A DNA stretch of 64,000 nt from Macrostomum hystrix (lineage: Eukaryota; Platyhelminthes; Macrostomidae). Numbering within the stretch: the first letter of the stretch is position 1; every line of letters begins with the position of its first letter. A model generated the notes under the pieces. It was not told where the DNA came from. It searched no databases and saw only the letters and a program-made list of their open reading frames with translations. The DNA lies in assembly GCA_950097015.1 (NCBI GenBank), contig CATNEN010000001.1, positions 8,055,001 to 8,119,000 on the forward strand, written 5' to 3'. A program made the translations under genes and the position numbers. Of this stretch, positions 1 to 11,160 are shown piece after piece.

Positions 1-1
1 T

Positions 2-673
2 GAGCCATCAATGGAGGTGGCATATAAAGCTGTCACTGCAATTGACGCTGGGCAAAGGCAACACGGTGCGAATTGCCTGCACCTACTCATCATCCCAGAC
101 AGTTCGACACGAACAGAACAACTCTTCGAGAAAGAACTGTGTGAGTATGGTGTTAAACATCAGCTTTTAACATTTAACTTTCATGAAATCCACTTCTACG
201 ACGGTGAACTCAACAGCAGCGGAGCGGACTTTTTGTTTGCGTTAATGTGCAAATGCATTCGAAATCTAAACCTGAAAGTACGGCCGCATCCGGCTAACAC
301 AGAGAACCAGCGCCAGCAAACAGTGCATCACCGGCATCAACACAGCTACAGAGAGTCACGAGGCGGCGGTGCAACTGGCTACAGGAACTATCGAGCGCAT
401 AGCAGCTACCCAGTTCGAGATGCCAATTACATCCGTAGCGAAATAGACCACCGCATCAGCACCAACGGCTATTTTGACAGAAGTCGTGCTAGCCGCTATC
501 GAATCAGCAACGAGTACGACTACAACAAAAGAGACCGCAAAAACTTTATAAGTGGCTATCGCGCCAATATCGAGCCCAGCAACTACCGCAGAAGTAGCTT
601 TGGATACCGCAACAGATACCAACAAGTTGGTGTCAGGCGCCTCGACGACCGCCAGTTTCGTTGCGTCGACTAG
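2..673 (+). CDS. LINE ORF1 protein (partial at 5' side)
   Basis: The frame is open from the window edge; the first ATG is at 11 (220 aa to the TAG at 671-673), but the true start may lie upstream. The N-terminal 90 residues are mixed hydrophobic/acidic and include the stretch FYDGELNSSGADFLF, which resembles the last block of SGNH-type esterases found in ORF1 of some CR1/L2 LINEs, although the expected His is not there. The remaining 130 residues are rich in Arg, Tyr, Ser and Asn, as expected of a nucleic-acid-binding tail. The assignment as ORF1 rests on position, 208 bp before ORF2. The esterase link is inference. Confidence 0.6.
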   Translation, partial: EPSMEVAYKAVTAIDAGQRQHGANCLHLLIIPDSSTRTEQLFEKELCEYGVKHQLLTFNFHEIHFYDGELNSSGADFLFALMCKCIRNLNLKVRPHPANTENQRQQTVHHRHQHSYRESRGGGATGYRNYRAHSSYPVRDANYIRSEIDHRISTNGYFDRSRASRYRISNEYDYNKRDRKNFISGYRANIEPSNYRRSSFGYRNRYQQVGVRRLDDRQFRCVD

Positions 674-881
674 GACCGCCTGTCCAAGCCTGTCCGGCAA
701 CAACTTCAATCGCCGGGGGGGTGGAGGAGTCATTTAGCTGCTCAACTCGGGTCCTCTAACTCCTTTGCCTAATAACTTTCTATTTTTGATACCGTCAATT
801 CCCATACCGCGCAACAGGTTTTGAAGGTTTTGAACCCGTCGTGACTGACTCTAAGGACTACTACTCCCTCTTTCTACGAGT

Positions 882-3800
882 ATGTTAACTTCTACGCTAA
901 ATTTTAACTCCCGAATAGTCACTGAAACACAGGGCAGCTGCGAAAAGAAGGTTACTTATAATAAATCAGAGTTGATTATCACCAGTTGGAACATAGATGG
1001 ACTGATGCTCAGTGGAGAATGCAAAATGGAATCACCATGTTTCCACGAACATATTAGGAATAGAGACATAGTTTTCCTCTGTGAGACCCACGCCAAACAG
1101 GAGCAGCTAGACTCAAACACGCTGATAGATTTCACCTGCTTTGGAGCAGATGGAATCAAGGCAAGGGGAATCAACAAAGGTAGATTATCAAATGGCATGG
1201 TTTTCCTCGTTAAAAATAATATTGCAAAGAGAACCACATTAGTGCACAAATCTGACTTCGCTCTGGTACTAAAAATAAAGCAAAAGCAGTCTGAAGAACC
1301 CCTGTATATCTTAGGGTGTTATATCCCACCGGAAAATTCTAAATACTACAAAGAAGATATATGGGAGGAGATTAAATATCTCATCCAGCTCTTCTCAAGA
1401 GAGGGCTCCGTATTAACAGTAGGTGACTTCAATGCACGAACTGGCACATTACAGCCCAGCACTAGGGATAAGTTTCCCAGACAGAATCAGGACTCTGAGA
1501 AAAACAAGCATGGATTAAGACTGATGGAAATGTGCTCCGAGACCAAGAGCACGATTCTGAACGGAATGACTCAGGGTGACATTATGGGAAATTACACGTT
1601 TAGTAGCACACTAGGCCGAAGTACCATAGACTACGCTATTGTATCCATGGATAAAGTGGATATTATAAAAGACTTCTTTATTCATCCTCAAAGCTTTCTG
1701 TCCAGACATTGCCCGCTAACAGTCACTCTGATTTTTCCTGATCATGTCCAACCCGAACACGCAAACCAGGAAAAACATGAATCCTTCCCAATGCCTCCAA
1801 GATGGGACACTGAAACGCAGGGAAGTTACATTGAGGCATTGAATAACAAACAAAGCGAAGAAATAATTAGAAAGTTGCAATCTATCGACGCACACGATGG
1901 AAAATCCCTGGAAAATTTGTTCTCGAGCTTGACCAACCTGCTTAGAGACTCAGTGGCAGAAAGCTGCGCAAAGACAATCATTCCGAACAAGTTCTGGACA
2001 AATCGAGACGAGACACTAAGAAACTTGAGCAAATCATTAAAGTACGTGGCCAGGAAAAAAAGACGTAGACCAACTGACAGCGCGCTGGCATCAGAATATA
2101 ATGGGCTAGCGAAAAAATACAAACAACAGCTCAAGAAACTTAAGCAGATGGACATAAATGACTGCATTCAGAAAATGGCGGCTAACGGAACCTCAAAGGG
2201 ATTCTGGTCCGGTCTTAGAAAAGCAGAAGAGTTGCTGTTCCCCAGCAGGAGACTTAACAGACCTCAAGCCCCAATCGCTGACATCGCGGACAACCTAACC
2301 AAAGTGTTTAACGCACATCCTTCTTTGGGAACCCAGCCGCATCGCACAGATGAAGCAGTTAGTCCCGAAGATTTAATTAGCTGCGTAGATCTCGATAGAG
2401 CAGTTAAAAAGCTAAAGAGAAGAAAGGCTGCAGGAATAGATGGTATAACAAATGAGCACATTATCTACGGACAAGAGAAGCTAAAACCCGTACTTCTGAA
2501 GCTTTTTAACGCAAGCGTAAGACTCGGCCAGACTCCTGCACAGTGGTCAAATGCCCTAATCACACCGATTTATAAAAAGGGTTCCCGTAGTGACCCCAAA
2601 AACTACAGACCCATAAGCGTGCTGCCTGCCCTGGCTCGCCTGTTTGCCTCACTTATCTATGAAAAGCTAGAAACTCATATTCGCACCCTCGACTTGCTTT
2701 CAGCCAGTCAAATAGGAAATAGAAAGGGCTACCGAACTTCAGACCACATTGCCACTCTCTTGACGTTGATCCACAACAAAAAGCGTCGCAAAAGGCCATT
2801 TCACTTAGTGTTCTTTGACTTAAAAAGCGCATTTGACATGGTCCACCATCCAACACTTTTCCAACGACTTAGGGAGTTAAAGGTCAGCCCAGAAATAATC
2901 GAAGCAATACAAAGCATGTACTCAGGAGCTAAATTCCAACTGAAGATCTCAGATGGCCAAGCAACTAAGGCAAGGAGCATAACAAATGGAGTAAGACAAG
3001 GCTGTCCCCTATCCCCTCTACTCTTCTCACTCTATATAGATCCTTTGAGCACAATGCTAAGGGATTCATTTCGCAGCGACACCTTCATTAAAGATGAACA
3101 AATCAACAACTTGCTATACTGCGATGATTTAGTGATCTTTGGAGAGAATCCTCGAGAGTTGCAGAAGGGCCTCGATAAAGTGTCAGAATTTTGTCAGAGC
3201 CACAAGCTAGAAATCAATATGCAAAAAACTAAGGTTATTAGCTGTTGCCCTGACCCATCAAAGACGGCTAACAAACTATTTCTGCAGGGACAACTGTTAG
3301 ATAGCGTCAAAGAATGGAAATATCTTGGCTTTCACATCAATGCTAAAGGAACCGTGGATTCCCATGCCACAGAGATTAACAAAAAATGTGGATATCCTAT
3401 TCTTCTCTTAAGGAAATTAGCCAGCCATGGGGCGGTCAGATACAACCAGCTCATGCTGTACTGCACAGCAATGATAGAAAGCATAGCTCTGTACGCCTCT
3501 GAGGCCTGGGGGGCTTTTGTCTCGTGGAACCTGGGTCCTTGGGACCGCTGTCTTTTTGAAAGAGTAAACATCAGGTGCTGTAAAGCCATACTACAAGTCA
3601 GCCAAAATACGGATGGCAACGGGGCCCGCTCGGAGTTAGGCAGATTGCCTTTATTATACAACATCCAGAAAAGAAGCATTTCGTACTGGGCCTCCATAAC
3701 AAGCCGGCCGGACTCCATAATTTCCAAGTTATTGGCGGACCAAACATACAGTGATGTTGGAATCAAAGCAAAGACCAACAATGACGTTATGCTGAACTGC

Positions 3801-4316
3801 AGAGGCATTAGTCCTGCAAAAGCAATTGGAAACCACAGGAAAAATTTCGTTTCTCAGTTCGATACCCATTGGAGACAAAGGACACAGAACTCAAGCAAGC
3901 TAAGTCACTTCTATTACTCCTTCAAGCAATATTATTCAGCCGAAAAATATTTACAACAAATATACAACCCGGAGTGGAGACGTACCATAGCCTCGTTTAG
4001 ACTAGGAAACCATAAGCTAGCTTGCGAAACATTGCGAACTGCGAGACCGAAAATTCCGTATGTTAATAGATTATGTAGTAAGTGCAAAACAGAAGTTGAA
4101 AACGAGGTCCACTTCCTTTTTAAGTGCACTTGGAATAAATATAGCGCAGCACGTTCGAAATTTGAGACGGAAGTTTCTGGGAAAACCCCCAATTTCATAT
4201 CCTTAACAGCAGAAGAAAAATCTAACTACATAATGGCTCAAGACGATAGGGAAACCGCTGAAGCTTTAGCAAAATACATCATAGAAATATCTAAAATAAG
4301 GGAACAGCTGCCCTGA
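882..4316 (+). CDS. LINE ORF2: APE endonuclease-reverse transcriptase
   Basis: 1144 aa, intact. It nicks target DNA and reverse-transcribes the element's RNA. Endonuclease at about residues 33-285: SWNIDG near 35, CETH near 67, GDFNA near 181, STIDYAI near 247, SRHCPLT near 274, all key blocks of the APE/exonuclease-phosphatase fold. Reverse transcriptase at about 500-830: NYRPIS near 573, FFDLKSAFD near 643, RQGCPLSPLLFSLYIDPL near 705, and the catalytic box YCDD near 745 (most families have YADD or FADD). The C-terminus carries a CxxC..HxxxxC knuckle near 1064. There is no RNase H domain between the RT and the knuckle. ATG at 882 is the first in frame. Terminates with TGA. Confidence 0.93.
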   Translation: MLTSTLNFNSRIVTETQGSCEKKVTYNKSELIITSWNIDGLMLSGECKMESPCFHEHIRNRDIVFLCETHAKQEQLDSNTLIDFTCFGADGIKARGINKGRLSNGMVFLVKNNIAKRTTLVHKSDFALVLKIKQKQSEEPLYILGCYIPPENSKYYKEDIWEEIKYLIQLFSREGSVLTVGDFNARTGTLQPSTRDKFPRQNQDSEKNKHGLRLMEMCSETKSTILNGMTQGDIMGNYTFSSTLGRSTIDYAIVSMDKVDIIKDFFIHPQSFLSRHCPLTVTLIFPDHVQPEHANQEKHESFPMPPRWDTETQGSYIEALNNKQSEEIIRKLQSIDAHDGKSLENLFSSLTNLLRDSVAESCAKTIIPNKFWTNRDETLRNLSKSLKYVARKKRRRPTDSALASEYNGLAKKYKQQLKKLKQMDINDCIQKMAANGTSKGFWSGLRKAEELLFPSRRLNRPQAPIADIADNLTKVFNAHPSLGTQPHRTDEAVSPEDLISCVDLDRAVKKLKRRKAAGIDGITNEHIIYGQEKLKPVLLKLFNASVRLGQTPAQWSNALITPIYKKGSRSDPKNYRPISVLPALARLFASLIYEKLETHIRTLDLLSASQIGNRKGYRTSDHIATLLTLIHNKKRRKRPFHLVFFDLKSAFDMVHHPTLFQRLRELKVSPEIIEAIQSMYSGAKFQLKISDGQATKARSITNGVRQGCPLSPLLFSLYIDPLSTMLRDSFRSDTFIKDEQINNLLYCDDLVIFGENPRELQKGLDKVSEFCQSHKLEINMQKTKVISCCPDPSKTANKLFLQGQLLDSVKEWKYLGFHINAKGTVDSHATEINKKCGYPILLLRKLASHGAVRYNQLMLYCTAMIESIALYASEAWGAFVSWNLGPWDRCLFERVNIRCCKAILQVSQNTDGNGARSELGRLPLLYNIQKRSISYWASITSRPDSIISKLLADQTYSDVGIKAKTNNDVMLNCRGISPAKAIGNHRKNFVSQFDTHWRQRTQNSSKLSHFYYSFKQYYSAEKYLQQIYNPEWRRTIASFRLGNHKLACETLRTARPKIPYVNRLCSKCKTEVENEVHFLFKCTWNKYSAARSKFETEVSGKTPNFISLTAEEKSNYIMAQDDRETAEALAKYIIEISKIREQLP

Positions 4317-4671
4317 GACTACGAGATCTTACTAGCATTCAACAATAGATATTTCATATTTTGTTTTATCCCTGCCGTCCCTTGTGTTTTTACTGCTCTT
4401 ATTTTTAATACCTTTGCTTTCCCTTCCCAGCTCGATATTTGATTCCTACTAAACTTCGCTTTTTATGTTGCTTTTCGCTGTTCATTTAAATGTGTTGTTA
4501 AAAAAAATATAAAAAAAAAAAATCAGCACCCATAGATGGCGTGCGCGTTTTAATAATAATAATAATAATAATATGACTAAGACCACGAAAGTCTAAAAAC
4601 GCAACATCTACTCGTGGGATCGCCAAACGCTATAATAAACTGATAATATTCTTATTTGAACTTGCTTGAAG

Positions 4672-6044
4672 GACCGTGCCTGAACTACAAGCTGAGCACA
4701 GGCCCAGTCCTGCTCTCTCCTGCCGTCAGCAGCGAGCTGACCAACTTCACGAGCACGCAGACGGAGTCGGACTGTGTGACAATGTGCCACGTGAGAAGGT
4801 GTGTCGTGGCCATTTTCACTGCAGTTAGCCGCCTCTGCCAGCTCGTGAGCGTGAACGACGCGTCCAGAGAACTCGGGCCGACTGACACCCACGTGCGACG
4901 ACTCCTGGGGTCCGAAGGCGGCCAGAGAGTATGGATGGTGGAGGAACTCGAGGAGCTGCTGCGACTGAGGCAGTTCAACGTTTCTACAGCCATGGTTTTC
5001 GGCAGTAAGTGAAATAACATTCAGTATGCACGCCACAGTCTAGTCCGACTGCATTTTGCGAGGCAGCTTCAAAGCCGAGGGAAAAAACGGAAAGAAGCCC
5101 AAGCTTCTGACTCCTCAGTTACAGCACGAAGCGTGCGAATTGCAGACTCAAGCTCCGGCAGAAGCGGCTCGATCCAGCATGCCCTCATCAACCTCACTGG
5201 CTGCTACCGCATCGAGGTCGTCGGTGCCTGTGGCGGCAACAATAACGTTCTCGGCTTCCGAGGAGGCACAGGAGCTCTGGCTGCAGCCAGCTTCGTCCTG
5301 ACGGCTGGCACCTGGCTCACTATTGCTGTGGGACAGGCTGGAGTTTCTGTTGACAACCAAGACGCTGGAGCTGGCGGTGGCGGAGGCAGCTTCGTGTACA
5401 GGAAGAACGACAGTCGGCTGCTGATTGCGGCCGGTGGGGGCGGAGGCGCCTCTTCGTTCATGGCGGGTGAGTTGCGAATGAAATACTGAAAGATCTCGCG
5501 TCAGTAATCGAATGCACCATTGCTGGCAGGAAAGCATGGAAACGCGGGTGTCAACGGCAGTGACTCACAGGGCAAGAGCTCCTACAATGTGGGTCACGGA
5601 GGAGCGAATGGCAACCCTGGATCAAATGATCCGACTATTTACGACACCGGAAACAACCACGGAGGCTGTGGTGCTGGCTGGTTGCGTGGCCCTCGCATTG
5701 CCATCAGAAGCTCGCGGTGTGGCGAAGGAGGAGGCGGTCTGACCGACGGATGGGTTGGCGGCCTCGCTGGTAGGGAGACATCCTTTCTCGGCTCGAGCGG
5801 CGGCGATGGCGGGTTCGGCGGAGGAGGCGGTGGCGGAGCTGCCGCGAGTTACGGAGCGGCCGGAGGAGGCGGAGGCTTCAGCGGAGGCGGCGCCGGAATG
5901 GGTGGCACTAACGCCGGAGGTGGCGGCGGCTCGTTCTGCGGCGGCAGCGGCTGCGTCGCCGTCATCGGGGGCGGCAACGCGGGCAGCGAGCACGGCCGAG
6001 TGACGCTGAAGCTGCTGGCTCCTCTGGCTGACAGCTGCCTGTGA
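4672..6044 (+). CDS. PAN/apple plus glycine-rich (ALK-like) domain protein, copy 1, 5' exons not found
   Basis: Three exons: about 4672-5004, 5119-5466, 5530-6044. Introns of 114 and 63 bp have GT..AG borders and matching phases (1 and 1). Exon 1 encodes a PAN/apple-like module: a Cys at the start (CLNYKLS) and a SDCVTMCHVRRC...RLCQL pattern. Exons 2 and 3 encode a glycine-rich domain with YRIEVVGACGG, LTIAVGQAG, GGGGGSFVYR, LLIAAGGGGG and a closing EHGRVTLKL, as in the extracellular glycine-rich region of ALK/LTK-like and many invertebrate secreted proteins. No ATG or signal peptide is seen in frame upstream; earlier exons may be missing or beyond the LINE that ends 100 bp before. No transmembrane or kinase part follows; the frame stops at TGA 6042. 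It may be a gene end or a duplicated fragment. Confidence 0.7.
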
Positions 6045-9000
6045 CTTTTTGGTAGCACATTTGATTTAGCGAACTGTTGGTGCAAATTAATCAAATAAGT
6101 CAGCTTGTAGGGTAGTTAAAAATAAATGGCTAATGCGAGAGCCGCAATTGCAAGCGAAAGCGAAAGCCTTGGCCCTAGCTTATGTACATTCAAGCCTCAA
6201 TAGACAGAAATCTCGTCCCCACAAACAAACACTGACAAATGCATGGAGGGCTGTAGCCCGAGTATTCTAAGTCTAGCTTCAACTTATGAAATTTCGGTTT
6301 CACTTTTCATGTGATGCAAGAAAAAGTTGATCGCAAAAAACAGGATGATCTTTCATTAATTACTGCTTACTTCTTATTCATACTTAATTAGATAATTAAA
6401 CTTTCCCAGACTAAAGCAAGACATTCATTACAATGCTGGGCACAATTTATATGCGAAACTTACGAGTACATGCGATTTCTGAACCATTTTAGCACAATTT
6501 TCACTCAAGGTTGCATGCATTATTTGTGGATGAAAAATTCACGTTTTATAAATGAAAATCAATACTGTACATCTGAAATGTGTTGCACAGCTTCAAGTGA
6601 CATGTCATTGTCTTGGAAACATCTAGACGCATCTATTGAAACCATTTTCAATGACATTGGGGCAATGAAAAACATTTTATTAGAGTAAACTTGAAAATGC
6701 TGCTTCTCTTAAAAGTACTGCATCGTGTACTGACGCTCAATCAATGTTCACAGGCATGCATAGATGCTGTCCTTTTGAAGAGGGCTCTAAATGCTATCCA
6801 ACGACACCAAACTTGATTCGAGAAATTGCGCTACTAAAATCTTATGAGCAATTGGCATAGGCCCCGGGTGTCAAAATTGCTGCAATGTGCCTTCCATTTC
6901 GAAAAATCGAATTTTCCAACACTAATGCAGCTGCTCATCGGATGCAGCATAGTATTGGGTACATTTCGTCTCTGCACATAAAAAAATGCGCAAGACCGTT
7001 TTTACAAAATTTACCTTTAAAGGTTCGAAAAATTGCATGATTTATTCAATTTCTACGAAAACAACACGTTATCCAACTGCAAATCAAGATTTAGCATCTT
7101 GAATGTGATGCTGACTTTAAGTTGACATGTCATTCTCTTTCAAAAATCCACATGCGCCTATTGACATTTGACACCATTTTTAGCTCAATGCGACAAAGTG
7201 CACTATCGTAGAGGCAGAAATGGCAAACTTTTTCTCTCATACGTACACCTGTACAGGTACATATATTAGTACAGATGGCCAACTACTGAATGTGTGTACA
7301 CGAGTCTAGTATCAAATGAAAGAGGGTCCTAAATGCAATTCAGCAACGGTAAGCGCAACACCAACGGATGCAGCAATCAAAAGTTATGACTGATCCCGTT
7401 TTGCATGTTTTAGCCCCCCGGGGGGTCAAAATTTGGGATTTTCGCATCCACCTTCGGGGCAAGTGGATGCTTAGAAAATTCAAAATATACATTTTGTGCG
7501 CGCATCTGTTGCGCTTCTAAAAACTGAAGCCGCATTCAAATCGTACGTATAGTACGTATATATAGAGCAAATTGAGGCGGGCAAGCATAGTTAAACAAAA
7601 ATTTAAAACATATTTAAACAAAATAAAATCATTCGAGTGTTTTTATCAAATTTCTAAGAACAATAGCATACGGTAATTTTAATAATAGCTATACATGTTG
7701 TGAATTACACGCAAATTTAAGAGAGGCTTGAACAATGCTTGGTTGTTGGTGCGATACGATGGAGAGTAGCGAAGTCAAGTGAAGTGTGAGAGGGCGTTGT
7801 GCCCTGGACTATATATTTAAACATGGTTAAGTTGGACAGACTGGAGGAGGTTGGCGGTACGATAACAAGAGTTCGCGACTGAGGGTAGGAGAGGAGGCTA
7901 GAACGTGAGCGGCGGACCAATCAGAAAGGAGGAAAGAGAGAAAGGATAGAGAATGAGAGATCAGCCGCAGAGATAACGAGAGAAAGAACTAGATTGAACT
8001 GGACGATGTAAACAAGAAAAGTGCACAGAACGAAAGAGTGAATAGAGGACAGAAGGCAGAGACGAAAGTCGCGACAATACAGCATCGTGCGAGCAAAGGT
8101 AAAAACTAACTTACTACAACAGCTAGGAGAATTATATGCCCTATCAGTACCATGTTCTGAGGCTAAATGTTTCGGCAAGAACTTTGATGATTAAGTTAGT
8201 CAGTTTTCGTCGATTATTCTAGAATAGTAAGCACGGCATGATGCAAAGTCATCATAGGATGCTTCTGAAGCGCTTGTTCTGCATTTTCAAGTCCTGGATA
8301 ATGCTTGTATTAATTTTATGTAATTCAAACAAAAAGCGAATATTCAAGCTTTTTAAAGCTTTCCTTCATAAAAAAATTCGGAATGCTGTTAACTTTGTGT
8401 AACCTACTCAATATCTACATTCTATGCTCATTGAGTGTCGGGTGCCAAGAATTTAACAGTATAATTAGCTCTTTAATTGCGTCGTTCCACTCCATCCGTT
8501 AACATGAGTTTTGAAAGCACTTATTTTAGACCTGAGTGCCCCAGGATAAACATCTGATGCGAGAGTCGAAGAGTCCTCTGTTGGACAGAAAGTAGAGGCG
8601 GCAATTGCTAGTACGAGTTGCATGCCAAGCAAGGCTCTGCGATGAAAAATACGTGGAACAAGCTGTCAGATTTCCCAGCGGTACGTTTCTGTTAGAAAGC
8701 TGTCAGTTAACTTGCGTCAAAAAACTTGAGAATTTCTTGCGAATAAATGGTGACGCTTTTATCGAACAGGCTCAGTAAAAATTCTTCAAATGCACAAGAA
8801 AAATACTTAACTAAATTTCGACACATTTTTGTTTTAAAAGAGTACGAAAAGCAATAAGCAAAGTAAGCTAAAGCGGCCTCCTGACAATGCGGACACTAAA
8901 TCGTCAGATTTGTTTATTTCTAATATTGCAAACGTGCTTACCGACTATTCTTAAAGGTAATTAATATATAATAATTGAGCTTTGTATCCTGACTTTCGAA

Positions 9001-9251
9001 GCATATTATTGAGCAAAAAGTATTGCTCAATATATCAATATTTTTTTGATAAAAAATCGAAAATGTGCTCCAGCCAGTGACATTCGAGCGTAGAGTATGG
9101 ATTTATGTTTAAATACAAAAATACCAGAGTTCAATGCAGATAAGACGCATTTTTGTTCGCAAAACTATTTTCAAGAAAAAACTAATGATTTAAAAATTAA
9201 TGTCGTAGAAGTACATTCTTGAGAACATCCATGTTAAAAAAACTTTCGCAG
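6045..9251. other. Non-coding spacer between the two PAN/glycine-rich copies
   Basis: 3.2 kb of mostly AT-rich DNA with no convincing coding frame. It contains a diverged direct repeat (about 6768-6880 and 7310-7430; both have a gagggtcctaaatg-like block and then a C/G run followed by gtcaaaatt) and a purine-rich stretch at 7840-8060. It might hold undetected 5' exons of copy 2, but I see none. Confidence 0.5.
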
Positions 9252-10622
9252 CCAAGTGCCTGAACTACAAGCTGAGCACAGGCCCAGTCCTGCTTTCTCC
9301 TGCCGTCAGCAGCGAGATGACCAACTTCACGAGCTCGCAGACGGAGTCGGACTGTGTGACAATGTGCCACGTGAGAAGGTGTGTCATAGCCATTTTAACT
9401 ACCGTTAGCCGCCTCTGTCAGCTCGTGAGCGTGAACGATGCGTCCAGAGAACTCGGGCCGACTGACACCCACGTGCGACGACTCCTGGGGTCCGAAGCCG
9501 GCCAGAGGGTGTGGACGGTGGAGGGAATCGAGGAGCTGCTGCGGCTGAGGCAGTTCAACGTTTCTGCATCCATGGTTTTCGGCAGTAAGTGAAATCACAT
9601 TCAGTATTCACGCCAGTCTAGTCCGACTGCATTTTGCGAGGCAGCTTCAAAGCCGAGGGAAAAAACGGAAAGAAGCCCAAGCTTCTGACTCCTCAGTTAC
9701 AGCACGAAGCGTGCGAATTGCAGACTCAAGCTCCGGCAGAAGCGGCTCGATCCAGCAGGCCCTCATCAACCTCACTGGCTGCTACCGCATCGAGGTCGTC
9801 GGTGCCTGTGGCGGCAACAATAACGTTCTCGGCTTACGAGGAGGCAGAGGAGCTCTGGCTGCAGCCAGCTTCGTCCTGACGGCTGGCACCTGGCTGGCAA
9901 TTGCTGTGGGACAGGCTGGAGTTTCTGTTGACAACCAAGACGCTGGAGCTGGCGGTGGCGGAGGCAGCTTCGTGTACAGGAAGAACGACAGTCGGCTGCT
10001 GATTGCGGCCGGTGGGGGCGGAGGCGCCTCTTCGTTCATGGCGGGTGAGTTGCGAATGAAATACTGAAAGATCTCGCGTCAGTAATCGAATGCACCATTG
10101 CTGGCAGGAAAGCACGGAAACGCGGGTGTGAACGGCAGTGACTCACAGGGCAAGAGCTCTTACAATGTGGGTCACGGTGGAGCGAATGGCAACCCTGGAT
10201 CAAATGATCCGACTATTTACGACACCGGAAACAACCACGGAGGCTGTGGTGCTGGCTGGTTGCGTGGCTCTCGCATTCTCAAAAGAAGCTCGCTGTGTGG
10301 CGAAGGAGGAGGCGGTCTGACCGACGGATGGGTTGGCGGCCTCGCTGGCAGGGAGACATCCTTTCTCGGCTCCAAGGGTGGCGATGGCGGGTTTGGCGGA
10401 GGAGGCGGTGGCGGAGCTGCCGCGAGCTACGGAGCGGCCGGAGGAGGCGGAGGCTTCAGTGGAGGCGGCGCCGGAATGGGCGGCAGCAACGCCGGAGGTG
10501 GCGGCGGCTCGTTCTGCGGCGGCAGCGGCTGCGTCGCTGGCACTGGGGGATGCAACGCGGGCAGCGAGCATGGCCGAGTGACGCTGAAGCTGCTGGCTCC
10601 TCTGGCTGACAGGTGCAGATGA
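9252..10622 (+). CDS. PAN/apple plus glycine-rich (ALK-like) domain protein, copy 2, 5' exons not found
   Basis: Three exons: about 9252-9584, 9697-10044, 10108-10622, with exactly the same exon lengths (333, 348, 515 bp) and phases as the copy at 4672-6044. The introns are also near-identical; intron 1 is 2 bp shorter. Domain content is the same: PAN-like cysteines in exon 1, glycine-rich domain in exons 2-3. Similarity to copy 1 begins within a few bases of exon 1 and ends within about 12 bp of the stop codon, where the last residues differ. The frame is preserved in both copies despite scattered substitutions, which suggests function or a very recent duplication or conversion. Start codon and signal peptide are not visible, so the protein as described lacks its N-terminus. 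Confidence 0.7.
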
Positions 10623-10866
10623 CGAACAGAGAATGGAGCTTATTTGTGTGACAAACTTTTTATCTGTTAGGAAACGACTTTTTAACCCCATTAAGGCCCT
10701 TTTCTATTGTCTTATCGGTACTACTCGTATTGATACGCTTTATTGATGCGAATAAAATATTTCGTACTCTTCTCACGCCAAGCCCACTGTTGTCTAGCCT
10801 TCATTCACTACGCAAACTTTACAACAGCATCGCACGCTGCGAATTAGTTTTGCTCGATTCCGAGCT
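10623..10866. other. Short non-coding spacer
   Basis: No coding potential or clear signal is seen between the stop of the second PAN/glycine-rich copy and the first SINE. Confidence 0.4.
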
Positions 10867-11160
10867 AAGGTCTTTAAGCTCGATTCCGGGGCGACGCCAA
10901 AATTATTTAGGGAGAGGGCTTGGTGGCTTGCCTAATTTACGGCCTTGAGGGCCAATCTTTATGGCAGTGAAAGTATTCACTGCCTGACAATCAGAAAGTC
11001 AGGGCAGATGTACACATCTGTGTGAGCGTGTACCTGCGTACAGTATCTGTGTGTGTGTGCTCAGAAGTCAGCGAAATGGCCGAATTGTTTCCCAGTGTCA
11101 CCAAACGCTGTGCGAGTGACCGCTGCCCTACTGTAATTGTTGTTAATAATTATATTATAG
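10867..11160 (+). mobile_element. tRNA-derived SINE, family 1, 5'-damaged copy
   Basis: Shares its body with three other copies (13245-13540, 15945-16300 minus, 25575-25895): an aagctcgattccg B-box-like block, ggcttggtggcttg, ctgcctgacaatcag, a gtgtgagcgtg tract, then gctcagaagtcagcgaaatg and an AT-rich TTA/ATT tail. The A-box end is replaced or decayed here. Confidence 0.7.

Larger units (their letters stand above)
1..4573 (+). mobile_element. Non-LTR retrotransposon (LINE), 5' end outside the window
   Basis: Two open reading frames in the same direction (ORF1 to 673, ORF2 882-4316) are followed by a 3' UTR of about 230 bp with A-rich runs at 4500-4522 and a terminal (TAA)n run at 4551-4573, where the element seems to end. 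ORF2 has an APE-type endonuclease, a reverse transcriptase and a C-terminal Cys/His knuckle, and I see no RNase H. That order fits CR1/L2/I-like LINEs; the exact clade cannot be set by eye. Both frames are unbroken, so the copy looks young. The 5' end lies outside, so a target-site duplication cannot be tested. The element ends only about 100 bp before an exon of the next gene. Confidence 0.9.

Noticed and set aside
5500-6094. Several open frames overlapping the glycine-rich exons on both strands
   Set aside because: Shadow frames of GC-rich, glycine-coding DNA; the PAN/glycine-rich frame alone has domain features and consistent splice phases.
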